64,000 nucleotides of DNA from Pratylenchus scribneri (Eukaryota; Nematoda; Chromadorea; Rhabditida; Pratylenchidae). Positions within the stretch are counted from its first letter, which is position 1. Each line of letters starts with the position of its first letter. Below the pieces are notes generated by a model, which was given only the letters and a program-made list of their open reading frames with translations, was not told where the DNA came from and did no database searches. Positions 46,766 through 59,400 of the stretch are shown here, one piece after another. The position numbers were made by a program, and so were the translations under genes. The DNA is taken from positions 47,947 through 111,946 of the forward strand of contig JAQSEB010000230.1 in NCBI GenBank assembly GCA_030063045.1. The letters run 5' to 3'.

Positions 46766-48083
46766 TCTAGGCAATCTAATTTGGCCATAATAAAATTTTG
46801 AGGCTTCAAAATTATAAAATGTATATTTAGAATAGAGTCTAATGTTAGGATTAAGGAAGAATAAATCTATAAAAAGAGTCACATTTGCTGTTTTACGGCA
46901 TTATAAATTTTAGAATGTTCAAAAAGAAGTGAAAATTTCCCATAAAGGCTAAAATTACGAATTTTTTTTCATATTTCTATTGAAAGAAATTGAAAGAAAC
47001 AGAATAATTTTAAAAAATTTTTAAATAAGCTCAAATATTTTTTTGTTTATCTATTATTTTTTAATATAATTATGAAAATAAAATGTAAATTTATAATTAA
47101 TTAACTTTATCATATCATTTTTCCAAAATGAGTTAAATAAAATATAAAATGATCATTCAAAAAAAATCAAAGTATATAATTTTTCATCGACCAAATTCCA
47201 TGCTTTATTATTTCTTAATATAATTTTAAATGTTTCATTTTTAATATTTGTGCTGAAAACATATACAGTTGTTTGTTTGAAATTTTTTCGTTAAAAATGT
47301 TTGTTAATATCACTTTCATTGTCGATCAGGCCAAGCAGTCATCAGCAGCTGGAGTAAAATGAGCCATGAAAATAAAAGAATTTTGTAAAAAAAATTTTTA
47401 AATAAAATAATAAAATTAAAAGTTATATTAAAAGTTGAATTATTAAAATGCATAAAAATTACAGGACGGTAGAAAATTTTTATTTGAATATTTGAATAAT
47501 AAAAAATGGATAAAAGTTCGAATAAATTTATCTCATTAAACTAGAGCCCGGCGCGAAGGAAAATCCGGACCCGCGGACCGGATTTTCGAACCGAAAAAAT
47601 CCCGGGCCGGACCGGACCGGCTAATCCGTACAAAATCCGGTCCGGAAATAATCCGTACCTTAAAATTGTACGGATCCGGATACGGATTTCCGGATTTTCA
47701 AAAATTTTTTTTTCACAGATATAAGTAAAAAAAAACAAAATTTATAGCGATTAAAATAAAAAATGAAATCAAATTTATCGAGATAAAATAAAAAACGAAA
47801 TCAAATTTATTCAAATTAATATGAGACAACTTCTGGAATACTTTTGTTAAGGAAAATCAACATTTCCGCTGTTACTGGGAACTAAAATCAGAATCAGAAT
47901 TACAATTCAGAAATTACAAATCGCAATCAGAATTTCCAATTCTGAATTTATTTTTGAAAATAACCCAAAAATTTGTGCTCATTTTCAAAATATTCCCGAA
48001 ATGTGAACCTTATTTTTTAGTCCGGGGAAGACATGCAATGGCATGTGCTTTAAATTTTGTGGTAACCCTAATTTAGTAAAATG
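46766..48083. other. AT-rich interval with a CCGG-rich patch
   Basis: No gene is supported. 47540-47700 is a dense patch of TCCGGA, CCGGACC and GGATCCGG words, probably one end of a word-rich element like those further left; no partner end was found. The rest is AT-rich and featureless. Confidence 0.5.
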
Positions 48084-48517
48084 GGTACTTTCCTGTTATC
48101 TGGGGGGCAAAGCGATTATATGGGGACCGGGTGATTATATGGGGGACAGGGAGATTATATGGGGGCAAGATCTATAATATATAATAGGATGATTAGGAAG
48201 ATGATGAAGATGAAGATGATGAAGATGATGAAGCTGATGAAGATGATGATGATGAAGAAGATGATGATGATGAAGATGATGAAGATGATGAAGAAGATGA
48301 TGATGAAGAAGATGATGATGATGAAGATGATGATGAAGATGATGAAGATGATGAAGATGATGATGAAGATGATGATGATGAAGATGATGATGAAGAAGGT
48401 CATAATCATCTTCCTAATCATCCTATTATATATTATAGATCTTGCCCCCCATATAATCACCCGGCCCCCCATATAATCGCTTTGCCCCCCCAGATAACAG
48501 GAAAGAACCGTAAAATG
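48076..48517. mobile_element. MITE carrying a (GATGAA)-type microsatellite
   Basis: The element spans 48084-48509 with inverted ends GGTACTTTCCTGTTATCTGG and complement (one mismatch near the tip). The arms are about 110 bp and contain two or three GATTATATGGGGG units. An exact 8-bp duplication GTAAAATG flanks it (48076-48083, 48510-48517). The centre, about 48187-48405, is an impure GAT/GAA trinucleotide array, which produces long Met/Lys/Asp or Ile/Phe frames without meaning. The GGTACTT tip is shared with the MITEs at 39319 and 46541. Confidence 0.88.
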
Positions 48518-48889
48518 GCATCCTATAAATCCAAAACTGGCACTGGCACCCAGAGCCACATGTATTATTCACTTAATAAAATCAATTTCATTTGACAATT
48601 AATTGGGTTGGATGGATAGGTATGAAAAATTGAATATCATATTCGTGTTCAGCATCAAAAATTACATATGAAACACTTATTAAAATTTTTTAAATTAAAT
48701 TTTTAAAGAAAATTGAGGAAATAGGCGAATTGTGTTTTTGCCCCCAATAGGCGAATCGTGGATAGGCGCACTGTAGGGCTCCGTTGTATAAAACAAAAAA
48801 ATAAAAATATATTAAAGAAAGAATTAAAAATAGAAATTATTAAATAAAGATTTTAAAGGAATTTGGATCGTTTCAAAAAAATTTTTTCG

Positions 48890-50478
48890 AAATTTAATTA
48901 AATTAACTAGAGGGAAGGGTTTGGGTCCTAGGTTTGAAACCGATTATTTCAAAACTGTTACAATAAAATGGGCTAAATTTTTTTTGATTAAATTCCATTT
49001 TTAATTCTCTATTCAAATCTTTTGATTTCAGGAAAAAATATTGTCCAGGTTCTGAGATTCGAAATTTAATTAAATTAACTAGAGGGAAGGAGGGTTGAGG
49101 CCAGGGTTTGAAACCGAATATTTCAAAACTGTTACAATAAAATGGGCTAAATTTTTTTTGATTATATTCCATTTTTAATTATCTATTCAAATCTTTTGAT
49201 TTCAGGAAAAAATATTGTCCAGGCTCTGAGATATGATTTTCGAAATTTAATTAAATTAACTAGAGGGAAGGAGGGTTAAGGCCAGGGTTTGAAACCGATT
49301 ATTTCAAAACTGTTAAAATAAAATGGGCTAAATTTTTTTGATTAAATTCCATTTTTCATTGTCTATTCAAATCTTTTGATTTCAGGAAAAATATTGTCCA
49401 GGCTCTGAGATATGATTTTCGAAATTTAATTAAATTAACTAGAGGGAAGGGTTTGGGTCCTAGGTTTGAAACCGATTATTTCAAAACTGTTACAATAAAA
49501 TGGGCTAAATTTTTTTTAATTATATTCCATTTTTAATTATCTATTCAAATCTTTTGATTTCAGGAAAAAATATTGTCCAGGCTCTGAGATATGATTTTCG
49601 AAATTTAATTAAATTAAATAGAGGGAAGGAGGGTTGAGGCCAGGGTTTGAAACCGATTATTTCAAAACTTTTACAATAAAATTAGCTAAATTTTTTTGAT
49701 TAAATTACATTTTTCATTGTCTATTCAAATCTTTAGATTTCAGGAAAAAATATTGTCCAGGCTCTGAGATATGATTTTCGAAATTTAATTAAATTAAATA
49801 GAGGGAAGGAGGGTTGAGGCCAGGGTTTGAAATGGATTATTTAAAAACTGTTTCAATAAAATTAGCTAAATTTTTTTTGATTAAATTCCATTTTTCATTG
49901 TCTATTCAAATCTTTTGATTTCAGGAAAAAATATTGTCCAGGCTCTGAGATATGATTTTCGAAATTTAATTAAATTAACTAGAGGGAAGGAGGGTTGAGG
50001 CCAGGGTTTGAAATGGATTATTTAAAAACAGTTTCAATAAAATTAGCTAAATTTTTTTGATTTAATTCCATTTTTCATTGTCTATTCAAATCTTTTGATT
50101 TCAGGAAAAAATATTGTCCAGGCTCTGAGATATGATTTTCGAAATTTAATTAAATTAATTAGAGAGAAGGGTTTGGGTCCTAGGTTTGAAACCGATTATT
50201 TCAAAACTGTTACAATAAAATGGGCTAAATTTTTTTTGATTAAATTCCATTTTTAATTATCTATTCAAATCTTTTGATTTCAGGAAAAAATATTGTCCAG
50301 GCTCTGAGATATGATTTTCGAAATTTAATTAAATTAATTAGAGAGAAGGATTTGGGTCCTAGGTTTGAAACCGATTATTTCAAAACTGTTACAATAAAAT
50401 GGGCTAAATTTTTTTTGATTAAATTCCATTTTTAATTATCTATTCAAATCTTTTGATTTCAGGAAAAAATATTGTCTA
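48890..50478. repeat. 180-bp satellite, about nine copies
   Basis: Tandem units begin at AACTAGAGGGAAGG near 48907, 49079, 49260, 49439, 49618, 49798, 49979, 50159 and 50338 (spacing 172-181 bp). Two unit types alternate irregularly: one with GTTTGGGTCCTAGG (copies 1, 4, 8, 9) and one with AGGGTTGAGGCCAGG (copies 2, 3, 5, 6, 7). The array ends abruptly within a unit after ATATTGTCTAGG, where the 170-bp satellite starts. Confidence 0.95.
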
Positions 50479-53400
50479 GGCCTATTATTAGTAATAAACA
50501 ATTTTTTATAGGCTAGGTCAATATAAATTGGAAAAAATAGAATTAAGAAATTTTCGAAGATTAGGGAATAGAGAGCAGGAATTGATCAGTCAAAAAATTC
50601 AGATTTTTAAAAAATTAATCCCAAGTTAATATTATATATAGATTTTAGGTCTATTATAAGTAATAAACAATTTTTATATAGGCTAGGTCAATATAAATTG
50701 GAAAAAATAGAATTAAGAAATTTTCGAAGATTAGGGAATAGAGAGCAGGAATTGATCAGTCAAAAAATTCAGTTTTTTAAAAAATTAATCCCAAGTTAAT
50801 ATTATATATAGATTTTAGGTCTATTATAAGTAATAAACAATTTTTATATAGGCTAGGTCAATATAAATTGGAAAAAATAGAATTAAGAAATTTTCGAAGA
50901 TTAGGGAATAGAGAGCAGGAATTGATCAGTCAAAAAATTCAGATTTTTAAAAAATTAATCCCAAGTTAATATTATATATAGATTTTAGGTCTATTATAAG
51001 TAATAAACAATTTTTATATAGGCTAGGTCAATATAAATTGGAAAAAATAGAATTAAGAAATTTTCGAAGATTAGGGAATAGAGAGCAGAAATTGATCAGT
51101 CAAAAAATTAAAAAATTAATCCCAAGTTAATATTATATATAGATTTTAGGTCTATTATAAGTAATAAACAATTTTTATATAGGCTAGGTCAATATAAATT
51201 GGAAAAAATAGAATTAAGAAATTTTCGAAGATTAGGGAATAGAGAGCAGGAATTGATCAGTCAAAAAATTCAGATTTTTAAAAAATTAATCCCAAGTTAA
51301 TATTATATATAGATTTTAGGTCTATTATAAGTAATAAACAATTTTTATATAGGCTAGGTCAATATAAATTGGAAAAAATAGAATTAAGAAATTTTCGAAG
51401 ATTAGGGAATAGAGAGCAGGAATTGATCAGTCAAAAAATTCAGATTTTTAAAAAATTAATCCCAAGTTAATATTATATATAGATTTTAGGTCTATTATAA
51501 GTAATAAACAATTTTTATATAGGCTAGGTCAATATAAATTGGAAAAAATAGAATTAAGAAATTTTCGAAGATTAGGAATAAAGAGCAGAAATTGATCAGT
51601 CAAAAAATCCAGATTTTTAAAAAATTTATCCCAAGTTAATATTATATATAGATTTTAGGTCTATTATAAGTAATAAACAATTTTTATATAGGCTAGGTCA
51701 ATATAAATTGGAAAAAATAGAATTAAGAAATTTTCGAAGATTAGGGAATAGAGAGCAGGAATTGATCAGTCAAAAAATTCAGATTTTTAAAAAATTAATC
51801 CCAAGTTAATATTATATATAGATTTTAGGTCTATTATAAGTAATAAACAATTTTTATATAGGCTAGGTCAATATAAATTGGAAAAAATAGAATTAAGAAA
51901 TTTTCGAAGATTAGGGAATAGAGAGCAGGAATTGATCAGTCAAAAAATTCAGATTTTTACAAAATTAATCCCAAGTTAATATTATATATAGATTTTAGGT
52001 CTATTATAAGTAATAAACAATTTTTATATAGGCTAGGTCAATATAAATTGAAAAAAATAGAATTAAGAAATTTTCGAAAATTAGGGAATAGAGAGCAGGA
52101 ATTGATCAGTCAAAAAATTCAGATTTTTAAAAAATTAATCCCAAGTTAATATTATATATAGATTTTAGGTCTATTATAAGTAATAAACAATTTTTATATA
52201 GGCTAGGTCAATATAAATTGAAAAAAATAGAATTAAGAAATTTTCGAAGATTAGGGAATAGAGAGCAGGAATTGATCAGTCAAAAAATTCAGATTTTTAA
52301 AAAATTAATCCCAAGTTAATATTATATATAGATTTTAGGTCTATTATAAGTAATAAACAATTTTTATATAGGCTAGGTCAATATAAATTGAAAAAAATAG
52401 AATTAAGAAATTTTCGAAGATTAGGAGAGCAGGAATTGATCAGTCAAAAAATTCAGATTTTTAAAAAATTAATCCAAAGTTAATATTATATATAGATTTT
52501 AGGTCTATTATAAGTAATAAACAATTTTTATATAGGCTAGGTCAATATAAATTGGAAAAAATAGAATTAAGAAATTTTCGAAGATTAGGGAATAGAGAGC
52601 AGGAATTGATCAGTCAAAAAATTCAGATTTTTAAAAAATTAATCCCAAGTTAATATTATATATAGATTTTAGGTCTATTATAAGTAATAAACAATTTTTA
52701 TATAGGCTAGGTCAATATAAATTGGAAAAAATAGAATTAAGAAATTTTCGAAGATTAGGGAATAGAGAGCAGGAATTGATCAGTCAAAAAATTAAAAAAT
52801 TAATCCCAAGTTAATATTATATATAGATTTTAGGTCTATTATAAGTAATAAACAATTTTTATATAGGCTAGGTCAATATAAATTGGAAAAAATAGAATTA
52901 AGAAATTTTCGAAGATTAGGGAATAGAGAGCAGGAATTGATCAGTCAAAAAATTCAGATTTTTAAAAAATTAATCCCAAGTTAATATTATATATAGATTT
53001 TAGGTCTATTATAAGTAATAAACAATTTTTATATAGGCTAGGTCAATATAAATTGGAAAAAATAGAATTAAGAAATTTTCGAAGATTAGGGAATAGAGAG
53101 CAGGAATTGATCAGTCAAAAAATTCAGTTTTTTAAAAAATTAATCCCAAGTTAATATTATATATAGATTTTAGGTCTATTATAAGTAATAAACAATTTTT
53201 ATATAGGCTAGGTCAATATAAATTGGAAAAAATAGAATTAAGAAATTTTCGAAGATTAGGGAATAGAGAGCAGGAATTGATCAGTCAAAAAATTAAAAAA
53301 TTAATCCCAAGTTAATATTATATATAGATTTTAGGTCTATTATAAGTAATAAACAATTTTTATATAGGCTAGGTCAATATAAATTGGAAAAAATAGAATT

Positions 53401-56400
53401 AAGAAATTTTCGAAGATTAGGGAATAGAGAGCAGAAATTGATCAGTCAATAAATTAAAAAATTAATCCCAAGTTAATATTATATATAGATTTTAGGTCTA
53501 TTATAAGTAATAAACAATTTTTATATAGGCTAGGTCAATATAAATTGGAAAAAATAGAATTAAGAAATTTTCGAAGATTAGGGAATAGAGAGCAGAAATT
53601 GATCAGTCAATAAATTAAAAAATTAATCCCAAGTTAATATTATATATAGATTTTAGGTCTATTATAAGTAATAAACAATTTTTATATAGGCTAGGTCAAT
53701 ATAAATTGGAAAAAATAGAATTAAGAAATTTTCGAAGATTAGGGAATAGAGAGCAGGAATTGATCAGTCAAAAAATTCAGATTTTTAAAAAATTAATCCC
53801 AAGTTAATATTATATATAGATTTTAGGTCTATTATAAGTAATAAACAATTTTTATATAGGCTAGGTCAATATAAATTGGAAAAAATAGAATTAAGAAATT
53901 TTCGAAGATTAGGAATAAAGAGCAGAAATTGATCAGTCAAAAAATTCAGATTTTTAAAAAATTTATCCCAAGTTAATATTATATATAGATTTTAGGTCTA
54001 TTATAAGTAATAAACAATTTTTATATAGGCTAGGTCAATATAAATTGGAAAAAATAGAATTAAGAAATTTTCGAAGATTAGGGAATAGAGAGCAGGAATT
54101 GATCAGTCAAAAAATTTAGATTTTTAAAAAATTAATCCCAAGTTAATATTATATATAGATTTTAGGTCTATTATAAGTAATAAACAATTTTTATATAGGC
54201 TAGGTCAATATAAATTGGAAAAAATAGAATTAAGAAATTTTCGAAGATTAGGGAATAGAGAGCAGGAATTGATCAGTCAAAAAATTCAGTTTTTTAAAAA
54301 ATTAATCCCAAGTTAATATTATATATAGATTTTAGGTCTATTATAAGTAATAAACAATTTTTATATAGGCTAGGTCAATATAAATTGGAAAAAATAGAAT
54401 TAAGAAATTTTCGAAGATTAGGGAATAGAGAGCAGGAATTGATCAGTCAAAAAATTAAAAAATTAATCCCAAGTTAATATTATATATAGATTTTAGGTCT
54501 ATTATAAGTAATAAACAATTTTTATATAGGCTAGGTCAATATAAATTGGAAAAAATAGAATTAAGAAATTTTCGAAGATTAGGGAATAGAGAGCAGAAAT
54601 TGATCAGTCAAAAAATTAAAAAATTAATCCCAAGTTAATATTATATATAGATTTTAGGTCTATTATAAGTAATAAACAATTTTTATATAGGCTAGGTCAA
54701 TATAAATTGGAAAAAATAGAATTAAGAAATTTTCGAAGATTAGGGAATAGAGAGCAGAAATTGATCAGTCAATAAATTAAAAAATTAATCCCAAGTTAAT
54801 ATTATATATAGATTTTAGGTCTATTATAAGTAATAAACAATTTTTATATAGGCTAGGTCAATATAAATTGGAAAAAATAGAATTAAGAAATTTTCGAAGA
54901 TTAGGGAATAGAGAGCAGGAATTGATCAGTCAAAAAATTCAGATTTTTAAAAAATTAATCCCAAGTTAATATTATATATAGATTTTAGGTCTATTATAAG
55001 TAATAAACAATTTTTATATAGGCTAGGTCAATATAAATTGGAAAAAATAGAATTAAGAAATTTTCGAAGATTAGGAATAAAGAGCAGAAATTGATCAGTC
55101 AAAAAATTCAGATTTTTAAAAAATTTATCCCAAGTTAATATTATATATAGATTTTAGGTCTATTATAAGTAATAAACAATTTTTATATAGGCTAGGTCAA
55201 TATAAATTGGAAAAAATAGAATTAAGAAATTTTCGAAGATTAGGGAATAGAGAGCAGGAATTGATCAGTCAAAAAATTTAGATTTTTAAAAAATTAATCC
55301 CAAGTTAATATTATATATAGATTTTAGGTCTATTATAAGTAATAAACAATTTTTATATAGGCTAGGTCAATATAAATTGGAAAAAATAGAATTAAGAAAT
55401 TTTCGAAGATTAGGGAATAGAGAGCAGGAATTGATCAGTCAAAAAATTCAGTTTTTTAAAAAATTAATCCCAAGTTAATATTATATATAGATTTTAGGTC
55501 TATTATAAGTAATAAACAATTTTTATATAGGCTAGGTCAATATAAATTGGAAAAAATAGAATTAAGAAATTTTCGAAGATTAGGGAATAGAGAGCAGGAA
55601 TTGATCAGTCAAAAAATTAAAAAATTAATCCCAAGTTAATATTATATATAGATTTTAGGTCTATTATAAGTAATAAACAATTTTTATATAGGCTAGGTCA
55701 ATATAAATTGGAAAAAATAGAATTAAGAAATTTTCGAAGATTAGGGAATAGAGAGCAGAAATTGATCAGTCAAAAAATTAAAAAATTAATCCCAAGTTAA
55801 TATTATATATAGATTTTAGGTCTATTATAAGTAATAAACAATTTTTATATAGGCTAGGTCAATATAAATTGGAAAAAATAGAATTAAGAAATTTTCGAAG
55901 ATTAGGGAATAGAGAGCAGGAATTGATCAGTCAAAAAATTCAGATTTTTAAAAAATTAATCCCAAGTTAATATTATATATAGATTTTAGGTCTATTATAA
56001 GTAATAAACAATTTTTATATAGGCTAGGTCAATATAAATTGGAAAAAATAGAATTAAGAAATTTTCGAAGATTAGGAATAAAGAGCAGAAATTGATCAGT
56101 CAAAAAATTCAGATTTTTAAAAAATTTATCCCAAGTTAATATTATATATAGATTTTAGGTCTATTATAAGTAATAAACAATTTTTATATAGGCTAGGTCA
56201 ATATAAATTGGAAAAAATAGAATTAAGAAATTTTCGAAGATTAGGGAATAGAGAGCAGGAATTGATCAGTCAAAAAATTCAGATTTTTAAAAAATTAATC
56301 CCAAGTTAATATTATATATAGATTTTAGGTCTATTATAAGTAATAAACAATTTTTATATAGGCTAGGTCAATATAAATTGGAAAAAATAGAATTAAGAAA

Positions 56401-59400
56401 TTTTCGAAGATTAGGGAATAGAGAGCAGGAATTGATCAGTCAAAAAATTCAGATTTTTAAAAAATTAATCCCAAGTTAATATTATATATAGATTTTAGGT
56501 CTATTATAAGTAATAAACAATTTTTATATAGGCTAGGTCAATATAAATTGGAAAAAATAGAATTAAGAAATTTTCGAAGATTAGGGAATAGAGAGCAGGA
56601 ATTGATCAGTCAAAAAATTAAAAAATTAATCCCAAGTTAATATTATATATAGATTTTAGGTCTATTATAAGTAATAAACAATTTTTATATAGGCTAGGTC
56701 AATATAAATTGGAAAAAATAGAATTAAGAAATTTTCGAAGATTAGGGAATAGAGAGCAGAAATTGATCAGTCAAAAAATTAAAAAATTAATCCCAAGTTA
56801 ATATTATATATAGATTTTAGGTCTATTATAAGTAATAAACAATTTTTATATAGGCTAGGTCAATATAAATTGGAAAAAATAGAATTAAGAAATTTTCGAA
56901 AATTAGGGAATAGAGAGCAGGAATTGATTAGTCAAAAAATTCAGATTTTTAAAAAATTAATCCCAAGTTAATATTATATATAGATTTTAGGTCTATTATA
57001 AGTAATAAACAATTTTTATATAGGCTAGGTCAATATAAATTGGAAAAAATAGAATTAAGAAATTTTCGAAGATTAGGAATAAAGAGCAGAAATTGATCAG
57101 TCAAAAAATTCAGATTTTTAAAAAATTTATCCCAAGTTAATATTATATATAGATTTTAGGTCTATTATAAGTAATAAACAATTTTTATATAGGCTAGGTC
57201 AATATAAATTGGAAAAAATAGAATTAAGAAATTTTCGAAGATTAGGGAATAGAGAGCAGGAATTGATCAGTCAAAAAATTCAGATTTTTAAAAAATTAAT
57301 CCCAAGTTAATATTATATATAGATTTTAGGTCTATTATAAGTAATAAACAATTTTTATATAGGCTAGGTCAATATAAATTGGAAAAAATAGAATTAAGAA
57401 ATTTTCGAAGATTAGGGAATAGAGAGCAGGAATTGATCAGTCAAAAAATTCAGATTTTTAAAAAATTAATCCCAAGTTAATATTATATATAGATTTTAGG
57501 TCTATTATAAGTAATAAACAATTTTTATATAGGCTAGGTCAATATAAATTGAAAAAAATAGAATTAAGAAATTTTCGAAGATTAGGAGAGCAGGAATTGA
57601 TCAGTCAAAAAATTCAGATTTTTAAAAAATTAATCCCAAGTTAATATTATATATAGATTTTAGGTCTATTATAAGTAATAAACAATTTTTATATAGGCTA
57701 GGTCAATATAAATTGAAAAAAATAGAATTAAGAAATTTTCGAAAATTAGGGAATAGAGAGCAGGAATTGATCAGTCAAAAAATTCAGATTTTTAAAAAAT
57801 TAATCCCAAGTTAATATTATATATAGATTTTAGGTCTATTATAAGTAATAAACAATTTTTATATAGGCTAGGTCAATATAAATTGGAAAAAATAGAATTA
57901 AGAAATTTTCGAAGATTAGGGAATAGAGAGCAGGAATTGATCAGTCAAAAAATTCAGATTTTTAAAAAATTAATCCCAAGTTAATATTATATATAGATTT
58001 TAGGTCTATTATAAGTAATAAACAATTTTTATATAGGCTAGGTCAATATAAATTGAAAAAAATAGAATTAAGAAATTTTCGAAGATTAGGGAATAGAGAG
58101 CAGGAATTGATCAGTCAAAAAATTCAGATTTTTAAAAAATTAATCCCAAGTTAATATTATATATAGATTTTAGGTCTATTATAAGTAATAAACAATTTTT
58201 ATATAGGCTAGGTCAATATAAATTGAAAAAAATAGAATTAAGAAATTTTCGAAGATTAGGGAATAGAGAGCAGGAATTGATCAGTCAAAAAATTCAGATT
58301 TTTAAAAAATTAATCCCAAGTTAATATTATATATAGATTTTAGGTCTATTATAAGTAATAAACAATTTTTATATAGGCTAGGTCAATATAAATTGAAAAA
58401 AATAGAATTAAGAAATTTTCGAAGATTAGGAGAGCAGGAATTGATCAGTCAAAAAATTCAGATTTTTAAAAAATTAATCCCAAGTTAATATTATATATAG
58501 ATTTTAGGTCTATTATAAGTAATAAACAATTTTTATATAGGCTAGGTCAATATAAATTGAAAAAAATAGAATTAAGAAATTTTCGAAAATTAGGGAATAG
58601 AGAGCAGGAATTGATCAGTCAAAAAATTCAGATTTTTAAAAAATTAATCCCAAGTTAATATTATATATAGATTTTAGGTCTATTATAAGTAATAAACAAT
58701 TTTTATATAGGCTAGGTCAATATAAATTGAAAAAAATAGAATTAAGAAATTTTCGAAGATTAGGGAATGGAGAGCAGGAATTGATCAGTCAAAAAATTCA
58801 GATTTTTAAAAAATTAATCCCAAGTTAATATTATATATAGATTTTAGGTCTATTATAAGTAATAAACAATTTTTATATAGGCTAGGTCAATATAAATTGA
58901 AAAAATAGAATTAAGAAATTTTCGAAGATTAGGAGAGCAGGAATTGATCAGTCAAAAAATTCAGATTTTTAAAAAATTAATCCCAAGTTAATATTATATA
59001 TAGATTTTAGGTCTATTATAAGTAATAAACAATTTTTATATAGGCTAGGTCAATATAAATTGGAAAAAATAGAATTAAGAAATTTTCGAAGATTAGGGAA
59101 TAGAGAGCAGGAATTGATCAGTCAAAAAATTCAGATTTTTAAAAAATTAATCCCAAGTTAATATTATATATAGATTTTAGGTCTATTATAAGTAATAAAC
59201 AATTTTTATATAGGCTAGGTCAATATAAATTGAAAAAAATAGAATTAAGAAATTTTCGAAGATTAGGGAATAGAGAGCAGGAATTGATCAGTCAAAAAAT
59301 TCAGATTTTTAAAAAATTAATCCCAAGTTAATATTATATATAGATTTTAGGTCTATTATAAGTAATAAACAATTTTATATAGGCTAGGTCAATATAAATT

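Noticed and set aside
48155..48559. Met/Lys and Ile/Phe repeat proteins
   Set aside because: Direct products of the GAT/GAA microsatellite inside a MITE; no coding context.
48903..49172. Minus-strand frame in the 180-bp satellite
   Set aside because: Created by two tandem copies of the same unit; unit lengths vary by non-multiples of three.
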